Source: Hyphomicrobiales bacterium
GTDB taxonomy: Bacteria; Pseudomonadota; Alphaproteobacteria; Rhizobiales; Beijerinckiaceae
Length of the DNA: 33,853 nucleotides
Direction of reading: 5' to 3'
Assembly: GCA_025356415.1 (NCBI GenBank)
Contig: JANXTB010000186.1
Span: forward strand, 1-33,853
How positions within the stretch are numbered: position 1 is the stretch's first letter; each line of letters begins with the position of its first letter. Under the pieces are notes generated by a model that saw only the letters and a program-made list of their open reading frames with translations, was not told the origin of the DNA and ran no database searches. The position numbers were made by a program, and so were the translations under genes. Below, piece after piece: positions 26,120 to 33,853 of this stretch.

Positions 26120-26794
26120 GTGACGGTGACGAATAGCGGCAGACGTGGAAGGCCTGCGGCCGAGCGCTCGCATGCCTTTCGTGCGGCCGGACGACACTCG
26201 TCTCGGGTCGTATTTCTGCGGCGGAGCATCTTTGCTGCTGCGATCGTCGGGCTCGGCGGGCTGATCTGGATCGGTCTCTTCAACCCCTTTGCCACCGCCA
26301 TTCCGGATGTGACCATCAAGGGCGCCAATCTCGACGGCACGCGCGTCACGATGGAACAGCCGCGGCTGGCGGGTTACCGCAAGGATGGCCGCCCTTACGA
26401 GGTGAACGCCAAGTCGGGCGTTCAGGACATCCGGCAGCCCAACCTGATGGAACTGAACAACCTCGAGGCTAAAATCGGCATGGCCGACCAGTCGACCATC
26501 CATGTCGAATCCGCGTCGGGGGTTTATGATTCTCTTCGTGAAGTCATGGACTTCTTGAAACCCGTTCGCATCAAGAGCGCGAGTTACGATATCGACATGA
26601 AAAGCGCGAAAATGGATTTCAAAGCGGGCACTGTCGCGACAGAACAAGATGTAAAGGTGGTCCTTTCGGCGGGCGAGATTCTTGCAGAGCGGATGAACAT
26701 TCTCGACAACGGGCAGAATATCGTTTTCCAAGGACGGGTCCGGTCGTCTTTTGAGTCGCAGGACGGATTGCAAGACAAAGGCGGGGCGCAATGA
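26120..26794 (+). CDS. lptC: LPS export protein LptC
   Basis: 224 residues. A basic N-terminus is followed by one transmembrane helix (about 34-53) and a periplasmic beta-jellyroll (VTIKGANLDGTRVTMEQPRLAGYRKDG, TIHVESASGVYDS). LptC links the LptBFG transporter to LptA and hands over lipopolysaccharide. GTG at 26120 is used, with another GTG two codons later. The stop overlaps the lptA ATG (ATGA). The assignment relies on size, topology and the lptC-lptA-lptB-rpoN order, since LptC sequences diverge widely. Confidence 0.88.
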   Translation: MTVTNSGRRGRPAAERSHAFRAAGRHSSRVVFLRRSIFAAAIVGLGGLIWIGLFNPFATAIPDVTIKGANLDGTRVTMEQPRLAGYRKDGRPYEVNAKSGVQDIRQPNLMELNNLEAKIGMADQSTIHVESASGVYDSLREVMDFLKPVRIKSASYDIDMKSAKMDFKAGTVATEQDVKVVLSAGEILAERMNILDNGQNIVFQGRVRSSFESQDGLQDKGGAQ

Positions 26795-27381
26795 AGATAG
26801 CTGGCGTTTTACTGGCTGCGTTTTTCGGCGCCGGTCTCCTTATCAGCGGCGCGCAGGCGGCAGGTCCTGTTGCGGCCACGAAGCGATCAGGCTCAAGCCC
26901 GGTGCTCCCGGGCGGCAACACCAAGGCGCCGATCACGGTCGACGCCTCGAAGCTCGAATATTTCGACAAGGATCAGAAGCTGATCTACTCGGGCGGCGTG
27001 GTGGCCACGCAGGGCGAGTCGACCATGCGCGCAAGCGTCATGGTGGTGTTCCTGGCGCGTCCGGGCGAAGCCGCGACCTTGCAGGCCGAAACGGGCCGCA
27101 TTCGCCGCATCGAGGCCGCGGGCCCGGTCACGGTGACGCAGGTCGATCAGGTCGGGACAGGGGACAGCGGCGTCTACGACAAGAGCGAAAACAAGGTCTA
27201 TCTCATCGGCAACGTCGTCTTGAGCCAGGGGCCGAACGTCACCAAGGGTGAGCGGGATTCCAAGCTCGTCTACGATCTCGACACCGGCTATGCGCAGGTC
27301 ATCGGGGGACGAGTGAACTCGATCTTCACGCCGGGCTCGTCGGACGAAAAGAAGCCCGAGAAGGCCAAGCCCAGTCGCTAA
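26791..27381 (+). CDS. lptA: LPS transport periplasmic protein LptA
   Basis: 196 residues with a signal peptide (about 1-23, ending GAQAA). The OstA/LptA repeat region is readable: PITVDASKLEYFDKDQKLIYSG, then GGVVATQGESTMRA, then NKVYLIGNVVLSQG. It forms the periplasmic bridge carrying lipopolysaccharide to the outer membrane. It is translationally coupled to lptC. The C-terminus is Lys/Glu/Pro-rich (DEKKPEKAKPSR). lptB follows after 81 bases. Confidence 0.92.
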   Translation: MKIAGVLLAAFFGAGLLISGAQAAGPVAATKRSGSSPVLPGGNTKAPITVDASKLEYFDKDQKLIYSGGVVATQGESTMRASVMVVFLARPGEAATLQAETGRIRRIEAAGPVTVTQVDQVGTGDSGVYDKSENKVYLIGNVVLSQGPNVTKGERDSKLVYDLDTGYAQVIGGRVNSIFTPGSSDEKKPEKAKPSR

Positions 27382-27462
27382 GCTGTAGTCAAGTCACAAC
27401 TCCGGTTGCGCCCGCCGAGGTGAAAAGCTACGGCTGTTTGAATATCAACCGCGATCCTGACC

Positions 27463-28308
27463 GTGCTGACCAGACCTCCGCAAAATCAAGCCTCACCGAT
27501 CGACGTCGATGCGCCGAGCACGCGCGACGTTCTCGACGTGCATTCTCCGTTCGCGCAAGGAGCCCATGAGCTGGAGCCTTTGGGAGAGGGCTGGCTTGCC
27601 GCCTTTCACCTGGGCAAGAGCTATGGCGCTCGGCAGGTGGTGCAGGACGTCAGCCTCGCGGTGCGCCGCGGCGAGGCGGTCGGCTTGCTGGGGCCCAATG
27701 GCGCGGGCAAGACGACCGTGTTCTATATGATCACCGGACTGGTGCGCCCCGACAAAGGGGCCATCGATCTCGACGGCCATGAAGTCACGCAATTGCCGAT
27801 GTACCGCCGCGCGCGGCTTGGCATCGGCTACCTCCCGCAGGAAGCCTCGATCTTCCGCGGTCTGAATGTCGAAGATAATATTCGCGCCGTGCTAGAGGTG
27901 GCCGTCCCCGACCGGGATCGCCGCGAGCACGAACTTGAATCGCTGCTCGAAGAATTCGACATCAAGCGCCTGCGGAAATCACCATCCATCGCGCTGTCGG
28001 GTGGCGAGCGCCGTCGCTGCGAGATCGCCCGTGCGCTGGCGGGGCAACCGAGCTTCATGCTGCTCGACGAACCATTCGCGGGCATCGACCCGATCGCCGT
28101 TGGAGACATCCAGCAGCTTGTCCGCCATTTGACCCAGCGCGGAATTGGGGTCTTGATCACGGACCACAATGTCCGCGAAACGCTGGGTCTGATCGACCGT
28201 GCGTATATCATCCACTCCGGCCACGTCCTGACTGAGGGCACGCCGGCGGAAATCGTCGCCAACCCGGATGTGAGACGATTTTATCTGGGCGAAGATTTCC
28301 GGATGTAA
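27463..28308 (+). CDS. lptB: LPS export ABC transporter ATPase LptB
   Basis: 281 residues, about 40 longer than E. coli LptB because of an N-terminal extension. Walker A GPNGAGKTT (77-85), Q-loop YLPQEASIF, signature LSGGERRRCEIARAL, Walker B FMLLDEPFAGID and H-loop LITDHNVRE are all intact. The LptB hallmark IIHSGHVLTEGTP and the C-terminal RRFYLGEDFRM are present. It powers lipopolysaccharide extraction with LptFG (not in this window). The GTG start at 27463 is weakly supported; no ATG in frame gives the full ATPase domain. A GC-rich hairpin (28337-28364) lies between it and rpoN. Confidence 0.95.
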   Translation: MLTRPPQNQASPIDVDAPSTRDVLDVHSPFAQGAHELEPLGEGWLAAFHLGKSYGARQVVQDVSLAVRRGEAVGLLGPNGAGKTTVFYMITGLVRPDKGAIDLDGHEVTQLPMYRRARLGIGYLPQEASIFRGLNVEDNIRAVLEVAVPDRDRREHELESLLEEFDIKRLRKSPSIALSGGERRRCEIARALAGQPSFMLLDEPFAGIDPIAVGDIQQLVRHLTQRGIGVLITDHNVRETLGLIDRAYIIHSGHVLTEGTPAEIVANPDVRRFYLGEDFRM

Positions 28309-28475
28309 CGCCCGGTCCGCCTGCCGAGGGCAGTTGCCTGGGCGTGCGCAATCGCACGCGCAGGAGCGCGGCCACGGTTACGCATTACGCGCATAGCCAT
28401 CGAGATCCAAATGGTCTATATGCAAGTTCCGGGCCGACGCCGGCGTCGGCTGGATCATTGTTGAGTTAGTACAGA

Positions 28476-30041
28476 ATGGCGCTTTCTACGAAGCTTATGC
28501 TCCGCCAAGGGCAATCCTTGGTGATGACGCCGCAGCTGCTGCAGGCGATCAAGCTGCTTCAATTTTCCAATGTCGAATTGAGCGCGTTCGTAGAGGAAGA
28601 GCTCGAGCGCAATCCGCTGCTCGAGCGGGCCGACGACAGGCCGGACCCCTTCGCTGAAACGCCGGTCGATGCGAGCGATGCGTGGGAGAGAGAGGGCGAT
28701 TTCGATCCCGGCGACACATCCCGCATCGAGGGCGACTGGGCGTCCGAGAGCATGGTTGTCGACACCGGATCTTTGGACATCGACCTGGGAAGCGAGGTCA
28801 GCAATTCGTTCGAGACCGACAGGGCGCCCACGCCGCACGAAACGCAGGCGCCGCTTGAGGGCGCGGGACTTTCGGCGACATCCTGGACGGGAACGTCGGG
28901 CGCCTCCGATGGCGAGGCCGCCGATCTCGAAGCCTATGTCGCCGCGCAACTCACGTTGCAGGATCACCTGACGGAACAATTGTCATTGGCCGTCGCCGAC
29001 CCGGTCGAACGCATGATCGGCCATGCGCTGATCGATGCGATCGACGAAGCGGGTTACCTCTCCGAATCGACGGACGATCTGGCGGAACGGCTCGGCGCCG
29101 CGCCTGCGCTTGTCGAATCTGTCCTGAAGATCGTGCAGCAATTCGATCCCGCCGGTATAGGCGCGCGCAATCTTGCCGAATGCCTCGCCATCCAATTGCG
29201 CGAGCGCAATCGCCTCGATCCTGCAATGCAGGGATTGCTCGACAATCTGCCTCTTCTCGCCAAACGCGACTTTCACGCCTTGCGCAAGATTTGCGCGGTC
29301 GATGAAGATGACTTCGCCGAAATGGTTGCGGAAATCAGGCGTCTCGATCCCAAGCCCGGACGGGCGTTCGGCGGCGGGATCATCCAGACCGTTGTGCCTG
29401 ATGTAACAGTGCGCGCCGCCTCCGATGGCTCGTGGCATGTCGAGCTCAATCCGGAGGGGCTGCCGCGCGTCCTCGTCAATCAGACATACGCCACGCGCGT
29501 GTCGCGTCTTCAGGGGTCAAGCGCGGACAAAAGTTTTGTCACCAATTGTTTGCAGACGGCAAACTGGCTGACCAAATCGCTTGAGCAGCGCGCTCGCACA
29601 ATTCTGAAAGTTTCAGCCGAGATCGTGCGCCAGCAGGATGCGTTTTTTACCCATGGCGTGGAGCACCTGCGCCCGCTGAATCTCAAGACCATCGCGGACG
29701 CGATCGGCATGCATGAATCGACGGTGTCGCGCGTTACGTCGAACAAATATATGTCATCTCCGCGCGGACTTTTTGAACTGAAATATTTTTTCACGGCGTC
29801 GATTCCGGCTCGCACCGGCGGCGAATCGCACTCGGCCGAGGCGGTCCGTTTCCGCATCAAGCAATTGATCGATGGCGAGACGCTGGGCGATATTCTTTCG
29901 GACGATGCGATCGTGCTGAAACTGAAGGGCCAGAACATCGACATTGCGCGCCGCACCGTGGCGAAATATCGCGAGAGCCTGCGCATCCCCTCCTCCGTCG
30001 AGCGGCGGCGCGAGAAAGTTGCGATGCACCGCGAAGGCTAG
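28476..30041 (+). CDS. rpoN: RNA polymerase sigma-54 factor
   Basis: 521 residues. Region I is the Gln/Leu-rich segment LRQGQSLVMTPQLLQAIKLLQFSN near the N-terminus; region II is an acidic linker (about 50-150). Region III holds the core-binding part, the helix-turn-helix (DAIGMHESTVSRVTSNKY) and the RpoN box ARRTVAKYR (491-499). It directs polymerase to -24/-12 promoters with enhancer-binding proteins. The position after lptB and before hpf-ptsN is the classic proteobacterial order. No sigma54 promoter was found within the window to show a local target. Confidence 0.98.
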   Translation: MALSTKLMLRQGQSLVMTPQLLQAIKLLQFSNVELSAFVEEELERNPLLERADDRPDPFAETPVDASDAWEREGDFDPGDTSRIEGDWASESMVVDTGSLDIDLGSEVSNSFETDRAPTPHETQAPLEGAGLSATSWTGTSGASDGEAADLEAYVAAQLTLQDHLTEQLSLAVADPVERMIGHALIDAIDEAGYLSESTDDLAERLGAAPALVESVLKIVQQFDPAGIGARNLAECLAIQLRERNRLDPAMQGLLDNLPLLAKRDFHALRKICAVDEDDFAEMVAEIRRLDPKPGRAFGGGIIQTVVPDVTVRAASDGSWHVELNPEGLPRVLVNQTYATRVSRLQGSSADKSFVTNCLQTANWLTKSLEQRARTILKVSAEIVRQQDAFFTHGVEHLRPLNLKTIADAIGMHESTVSRVTSNKYMSSPRGLFELKYFFTASIPARTGGESHSAEAVRFRIKQLIDGETLGDILSDDAIVLKLKGQNIDIARRTVAKYRESLRIPSSVERRREKVAMHREG

Positions 30042-30085
30042 TCCACAGATCCCGATTCGGTCAGGCCCGCCGCAACCTTGAGTCA

Positions 30086-30108
30086 TTCCAAATGTTTGAC
30101 GTTTGGAA
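30086..30108. repeat. inverted repeat in the rpoN-hpf intergenic region
   Basis: TTCCAAA (30086-30092) and TTTGGAA (30102-30108) are perfect 7-bp arms with a 9-base spacer. A TTGACT (-35-like) follows at 30113-30118 but has no good -10 partner. Possible operator for hpf. Confidence 0.4.
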
Positions 30109-30225
30109 CGCGTTGACTTGCCGGCGTAACGCGCCCAAGGTTTCGGTCCGGCGCAGCTTGGAAGTCGCGCCGGCAGGATCCGCAAGAGCGCAGAATCGCA
30201 AGCGGGCGCGCAATGGAGGGACGCA

Positions 30226-30831
30226 ATGGTCGTCAGAATCTCCGGAAAAAATTTCAGCATCGGCGAAGCTTTGCGTCTGCATATTGGCGATCGCGTGGAC
30301 AGCGCGGCGTCGCGCTATTTTGACGGGTCGGTGACGGGGCACGTTGTCCTCGACCACGAGGGCTCGGGCTACCGCACCGACTGCACGCTTCATCTTGCGT
30401 CGGGAGTGTCGATGCATTCCGAAGGGCGCGCGCAGGAGCCTTACGCCAGCTTCGACCAGGCTGCGGACCGCCTCGAGCGTCGACTGAGCCGTTACAAGCG
30501 GCGCCTGAAAGAGCATCATCCCGGTATCGCACCAAACATTACGGCTCAGGTTGCTGGCGATGTGATTGCTGACTATGTGATCCAGGGGCCTGAGGACGAA
30601 GAAGTCGGGAGTGATTTCCATGCTGTCATCGTCGCTGAACGGACGAGCGCCATGAAGACCATGCCCGTCTCGGAGGCGGTCATGGAACTGGATTTCACCG
30701 GCGCTCCCGTGCAGGTTTTTCGACACGCCGGAAATGGCCGCGTGAACATTGTCTACCGACGCCCGGACGGCAACATCGGGTGGATTGACCCGGGCGCCCT
30801 GGATGGGGCATCTGGCGGACCGGGGGTTTAG
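30226..30831 (+). CDS. hpf: long-form ribosome hibernation promoting factor
   Basis: 201 residues, so the long form: an N-terminal S30AE domain (about 1-100, VRISGKNFSIGEALRLHIGDRVDSAASRYF ... ADRLERRLSRYKRRLKEHH) plus a C-terminal dimerisation domain (SEAVMELDFTGAPVQVFRHAGNGRVNIVYRRPDGNIGWIDP). Long HPF joins 70S ribosomes into inactive 100S dimers in stationary phase. GGAGGG precedes the ATG. It is followed by ptsN, 76 bases after its stop. Confidence 0.95.
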   Translation: MVVRISGKNFSIGEALRLHIGDRVDSAASRYFDGSVTGHVVLDHEGSGYRTDCTLHLASGVSMHSEGRAQEPYASFDQAADRLERRLSRYKRRLKEHHPGIAPNITAQVAGDVIADYVIQGPEDEEVGSDFHAVIVAERTSAMKTMPVSEAVMELDFTGAPVQVFRHAGNGRVNIVYRRPDGNIGWIDPGALDGASGGPGV

Positions 30832-30907
30832 AACCCCGTCTCTCCGCGCCAGCTTCGGCACGGATTTTGCTCACCCAAATGAACATTCACCGGACTCCGG
30901 ATCGCCA

Positions 30908-31375
30908 ATGTCGCTGAAGGACTTGCTCAACGCCGACGCCATCCTGCCGTCGCTGAAGGTGAATTCAAAAAAGCAGGCGCTGCAGGAGTTAAGCGAAAAA
31001 GCTGCATCTGTTTCGGGCATCCCTGCGCGCGAAATTTTTGACGCCCTGCTCCAGCGCGAACGCCTCGGCTCGACCGGCGTCGGCAATGGCATCGCCATCC
31101 CGCATGGAAAGCTCACCAAGGCCGGTCGAATCTTCGGCGTCTTCGCGCGCCTCGAGCGGCCGATCGACTACGAAGCGCTCGACGGCGCGCCCGTGGATCT
31201 GATTTTCCTGCTGATAGCGCCGGAAACGGCCGGGGCCGACCATCTGAAGGCCCTTGCCCGCACCGCACGCATCCTGCGCGATCCTGTAACCACGGCCAAG
31301 CTGCGCGCCACGCGCGATTCCGCTGCGCTTTACACCATGCTCACCCAGACGAATTCCTCGCAGCACGCTGCCTGA
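30908..31375 (+). CDS. ptsN: PTS IIA-like nitrogen-regulatory protein PtsN (EIIA-Ntr)
   Basis: 155 residues. The phosphorylated His66 is in GIAIPHGKL; the flanking GSTGVGNG and DLIFLLIAPE are EIIA-fructose/Ntr signatures. It receives phosphate from the PTSNtr chain (PtsP, NPr) and regulates potassium uptake, nitrogen and envelope functions by protein contacts. The ATG at 30908 starts MSLKDLL as in orthologues; the frame extends upstream over the end of hpf. Its TGA directly abuts the glk stop on the opposite strand. Confidence 0.95.
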   Translation: MSLKDLLNADAILPSLKVNSKKQALQELSEKAASVSGIPAREIFDALLQRERLGSTGVGNGIAIPHGKLTKAGRIFGVFARLERPIDYEALDGAPVDLIFLLIAPETAGADHLKALARTARILRDPVTTAKLRATRDSAALYTMLTQTNSSQHAA

Positions 31376-32374
31376 TCAGCGCCAGGCGCGCTGGCAGTAG
31401 TCGATCTGATACGCCCCGGGCTGGGCCGCGATGGAGGCGAGCCCGGCCAGCACGACGTCCGGAGCCGTCACGACGCAAGTCGGGATCTGCCGCAGCACAT
31501 GCTCCATCGGAGCCTTGGCCTCGAATGCCGCGCGGAATTCAGTCGCGTCGAGCAGGCCGATGATCCTCGGCAGGATGCCGCCCGACAGGGCGACGCCGTT
31601 CCGCGCCAGGAAAACCAGCGCCATATCGCCTGCGAATCGACCTGTCAGACGCCAGAAATGACGCACGCTGCCGGCCTCAGGGCCGCGCGGGTCGAGGAGG
31701 GCCGCGCTTACGATCTCCGCCGGGGTCCGGCCCTCGTCGGGTTTGCCCGCCGCCGCAGCCCGCGCCCTGTGCAAGCGTGCAAGTCCCGGCCCGGAGATCA
31801 CCGCCTCGGCGGTGATGCGCCCATGGAAGCGTTCCAGATAGGGCCAGACCGCCACATCCTCGGCCGTGGCCGGTCCAAATTCGATATGCGCGGCCTCGCT
31901 CGCCAGCGGCATATATTTGCCACCCTCGCGCACCAGAGCCGCCACGCCGAGCCCCGTGCCCGGCCCTAGCACGATCTGAGGCCCGGGTTCGCGCGGCAGG
32001 TCCGGCCCGATCGCATGAAGCCATTCCGCCCGATGGGCCGGGAGGGCTAGCGCCTGCGCCTCGAAATCATTGAAAAGAATGCCCTGCGACAGGCCGAGCT
32101 GGTAGGCGATCTGGGGTCCATCGATGCTCCAGGCGGCGTTCGTCAGATGCAGGCGGCGGTTCGCCACCGGCCCGGCTCCGCAAGCGAGGATCGAGCGGGG
32201 CCGCGCCGCGCCCGTTTCTTGCAGCGCGTGTTCGACACAATCCGGAAAGCCCGGAAAAGCAGCAGTCTTGAACTTGGCAACGGGCCCGAGAGCGCCGCCG
32301 GGCGCTTCGACGGCGGCGATTCGCACATTGGTGCCGCCAATGTCGCAAACGAGAAGGGGATAAGGAAATTCCAA
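31376..32374 (-). CDS. glk: glucokinase
   Basis: 332 residues from a TTG start at 32374, chosen because GGAGGA lies 4 bases upstream and the family N-terminus (LLVCDIGGTNVRIA) follows; the frame stays open for 52 further codons without homology. ATP-binding DIGGTN is at about 11-16. FNDFEAQALALPA carries the catalytic Asp region, and GPGTGLGVAAL and EAAHIEFGP are the glucose-site segments of the Glk (hexokinase-like, non-ROK) family. It phosphorylates glucose with ATP. It is convergent with ptsN, and the two stops form the palindrome TGATCA. Confidence 0.93.
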   Translation of the reverse strand: MEFPYPLLVCDIGGTNVRIAAVEAPGGALGPVAKFKTAAFPGFPDCVEHALQETGAARPRSILACGAGPVANRRLHLTNAAWSIDGPQIAYQLGLSQGILFNDFEAQALALPAHRAEWLHAIGPDLPREPGPQIVLGPGTGLGVAALVREGGKYMPLASEAAHIEFGPATAEDVAVWPYLERFHGRITAEAVISGPGLARLHRARAAAAGKPDEGRTPAEIVSAALLDPRGPEAGSVRHFWRLTGRFAGDMALVFLARNGVALSGGILPRIIGLLDATEFRAAFEAKAPMEHVLRQIPTCVVTAPDVVLAGLASIAAQPGAYQIDYCQRAWR

Positions 32375-32549
32375 GGGATCCTCCGCCGCGCGGCCGCTCG
32401 CGATTGCGCGGCGGTATCTTCGAGAACTCGCCGCCAAGCCGTGCGGTTGCCGAGCCGTGTGGTTGTTCGCCAAGTGATATGGGCGGGCGTCTTGGAAACC
32501 GAGCGGCAACGGCCTAGAAAGCGCTACCAATTCACCGGGACCCGAAACG

Positions 32550-33853
32550 ATGACCTACCAGCACCGCCCGCTCTTCCGTTTTGGAAAGGATACGACGCCC
32601 TACCGCAAATTGACGAGCGAGGGCGTGAGCGTCGAGAAGATCGGCGACCGCGAGGTTCTCTCCGTAAGCCACGAAGCGATCCGCCTGCTTGCCGAAACGG
32701 CGATGATCGACATCAACCATCTGCTGCGCCCGGGCCATCTCAAGCAGCTTGCGAAGATTCTCGATGACCCCGAGGCGACCTCGAACGACAAGTTCGTCGC
32801 CTACGATCTGCTCAAGAACGCCAATATCGCGGCGGGTGGCGTGCTGCCGATGTGCCAGGACACCGGCACCGCCATCGTGATGGGCAAGAAGGGCCGCCTC
32901 GTCTGGACCGATGGCGAAGACGAGAGCGCCATCGCGCAGGGCGTCATCGACGCCTACGAGAAACGCAACCTGCGCTATTCGCAGCTCGCGCCGCTGTCGA
33001 TGTTCGAAGAGAAGAACACGAAGAACAATCTTCCGGCGCAGATCGAAATCTATTCGGAGGGCGAGGACGCCTACAAATTCCTGTTCATGGCCAAGGGCGG
33101 CGGCTCGGCCAACAAGACCTTCCTGTTCCAGGCGACGCCGTCGCTGCTGACGCATGACCGCATGGTCGCGTTCCTGAAGGAAAAGATCCTGACGCTCGGC
33201 ACGTCCGCGTGCCCTCCCTATCATCTCGCCATCGTCATCGGCGGCATGTCGGCGGAAATGACGCTGAAGACCGTGAAGCTCGCCTCTGCGCGCTATCTCG
33301 ACAATCTGCCGACGGAAGGCAGCGAAGACGGTCAGGCGTTCCGCGACGTTGCGATGGAAGAAGAGATCCACAAGATCACGCAGCAGCTCGGCGTCGGTGC
33401 GCAATTCGGCGGAAAATATTTCTGCCATGACGTGCGCGTCATCCGCCTGCCCCGTCACGGCGCCTCGCTTCCGATCGGCCTTGGCGTGTCCTGTTCGGCG
33501 GATCGTCAGGCCGTCGGCAAGATCACGCGCGACGGCGTCTATCTCGAAGAGCTCGAGCGCAATCCCGCCAAGTTCCTTCCCGAAGTCGACGCTTCCAAGC
33601 TCGGTGGCGATGTCGTGAAGATCGACCTCAACCAGCCGATGAGCGCCATTCTCGCGACGCTTTCAAAATATCCCATCAAGACGCGGCTTTCTCTCACCGG
33701 CACGATCATCGTCGCGCGCGATCTGGCGCATGCGAAATTGCGCGAGCGGCTCGACGCCGGTCAGGGCTTGCCGGAGTATTTCAAGAATCACCCGGTCTAT
33801 TACGCAGGCCCCGCGAAGACGCCCGAAGGCTTTGCGTCAGGCTCGTTCGGTCC
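32550..33853 (+). CDS. class I (iron-sulfur) fumarate hydratase, 3' truncated by the window end
   Basis: 434 codons are visible from the ATG at 32550 and the frame is open at the window end; the family is about 500-550 residues. Cluster cysteines appear at Cys102 (PMCQDTGT), in TSACPPYH and in VSCSADR, the three expected ligands of the [4Fe-4S] cluster. [16 protein letters not shown] and [13 protein letters not shown] match FumA/FumB. It interconverts fumarate and malate. The start has a weak GGGA about 9 bases upstream. The preceding 175 bases to glk hold a near-direct repeat (GCCGTGCGGTTG / GCCGTGTGGTTG, around 32436-32465) and the probable promoters of both divergent genes. Confidence 0.95.
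   Translation, partial: MTYQHRPLFRFGKDTTPYRKLTSEGVSVEKIGDREVLSVSHEAIRLLAETAMIDINHLLRPGHLKQLAKILDDPEATSNDKFVAYDLLKNANIAAGGVLPMCQDTGTAIVMGKKGRLVWTDGEDESAIAQGVIDAYEKRNLRYSQLAPLSMFEEKNTKNNLPAQIEIYSEGEDAYKFLFMAKGGGSANKTFLFQATPSLLTHDRMVAFLKEKILTLGTSACPPYHLAIVIGGMSAEMTLKTVKLASARYLDNLPTEGSEDGQAFRDVAMEEEIHKITQQLGVGAQFGGKYFCHDVRVIRLPRHGASLPIGLGVSCSADRQAVGKITRDGVYLEELERNPAKFLPEVDASKLGGDVVKIDLNQPMSAILATLSKYPIKTRLSLTGTIIVARDLAHAKLRERLDAGQGLPEYFKNHPVYYAGPAKTPEGFASGSFG

Noticed and set aside
28337-28364. Terminator after lptB
   Set aside because: The GCGTGCG/CGCACGC hairpin is real, but no T run follows, so lptB-rpoN read-through is more likely.
30100-30125. Sigma54 promoter for hpf-ptsN
   Set aside because: TGGAAC and TTGC are present, but their spacing is 8 bases instead of 5, so it does not fit the -24/-12 pattern.
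32375-32530. 52-codon N-terminal extension of glucokinase
   Set aside because: No homology, and GGAGGA sits directly before the TTG at 32374 that starts the conserved region.

Overview
This 33.9 kb window looks like a chromosomal segment of an alphaproteobacterium, most likely in the Hyphomicrobiales (Rhizobiales). The evidence is the high GC content, a RegB/RegA-type redox two-component pair, an MmcB-family nuclease, and the neighbourhood dnaA, rpsT, enoyl-CoA hydratase, mutM, ubiE-ubiB-coaBC-dut, which I recall as typical of that order. A family-level name (for example Beijerinckiaceae or Methylocystaceae) would be a guess. Nearly all genes are core or ordinary metabolic genes. I see no insertion sequence, prophage, CRISPR array or intact tRNA/rRNA gene.

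Layout: 1-786 holds the end of a RegB/ActS-like kinase and regA/actR. 783-1247 (-) is an MmcB-like protein. 1348-3612 is a class I aminotransferase coupled to a PotF-like polyamine-binding protein. 3622-4653 (-) is an orphan TctC-type binding protein. 4746-5630 (-) is mutM, divergent from the tightly packed run ubiE-ubiB-coaBC-dut-rrf2 (5735-10299). Then come cysK, an enoyl-CoA hydratase, rpsT with a clear sigma70-type promoter, an 888-bp region without a firm gene, and dnaA. dnaA converges on typA (-), and each has its own intrinsic terminator. argG (-) lies upstream of typA and ends at a terminator. A short, well-initiated ORF sits between that terminator and typA.

18608-25297 is a mixed metabolic stretch: a PAP2 phosphatase, a MoeB/ThiF-like adenylyltransferase, amn, a DUF1993 protein, a RidA-family protein, a class II aldolase-like protein, a zinc-free medium-chain dehydrogenase, and an unusual HTH + receiver fusion. 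25452-31375 carries rnd and then the conserved envelope/nitrogen block lptC-lptA-lptB-rpoN-hpf-ptsN. ptsN meets glk (-) tail to tail with no spacer. The window ends inside a class I iron-sulfur fumarate hydratase.

The most interesting points, none proven: (1) an HTH-receiver fusion whose receiver lacks the usual acidic pair and lysine; (2) a 49-codon leader ORF overlapping the typA start; (3) a cysteine-poor Rrf2 regulator beside cysK with repeated TGTGAAATC-like elements between them; (4) a cluster of GANTC (CcrM-type) sites and a perfect inverted repeat upstream of dnaA. I found no convincing new multi-gene defence or biosynthetic system.
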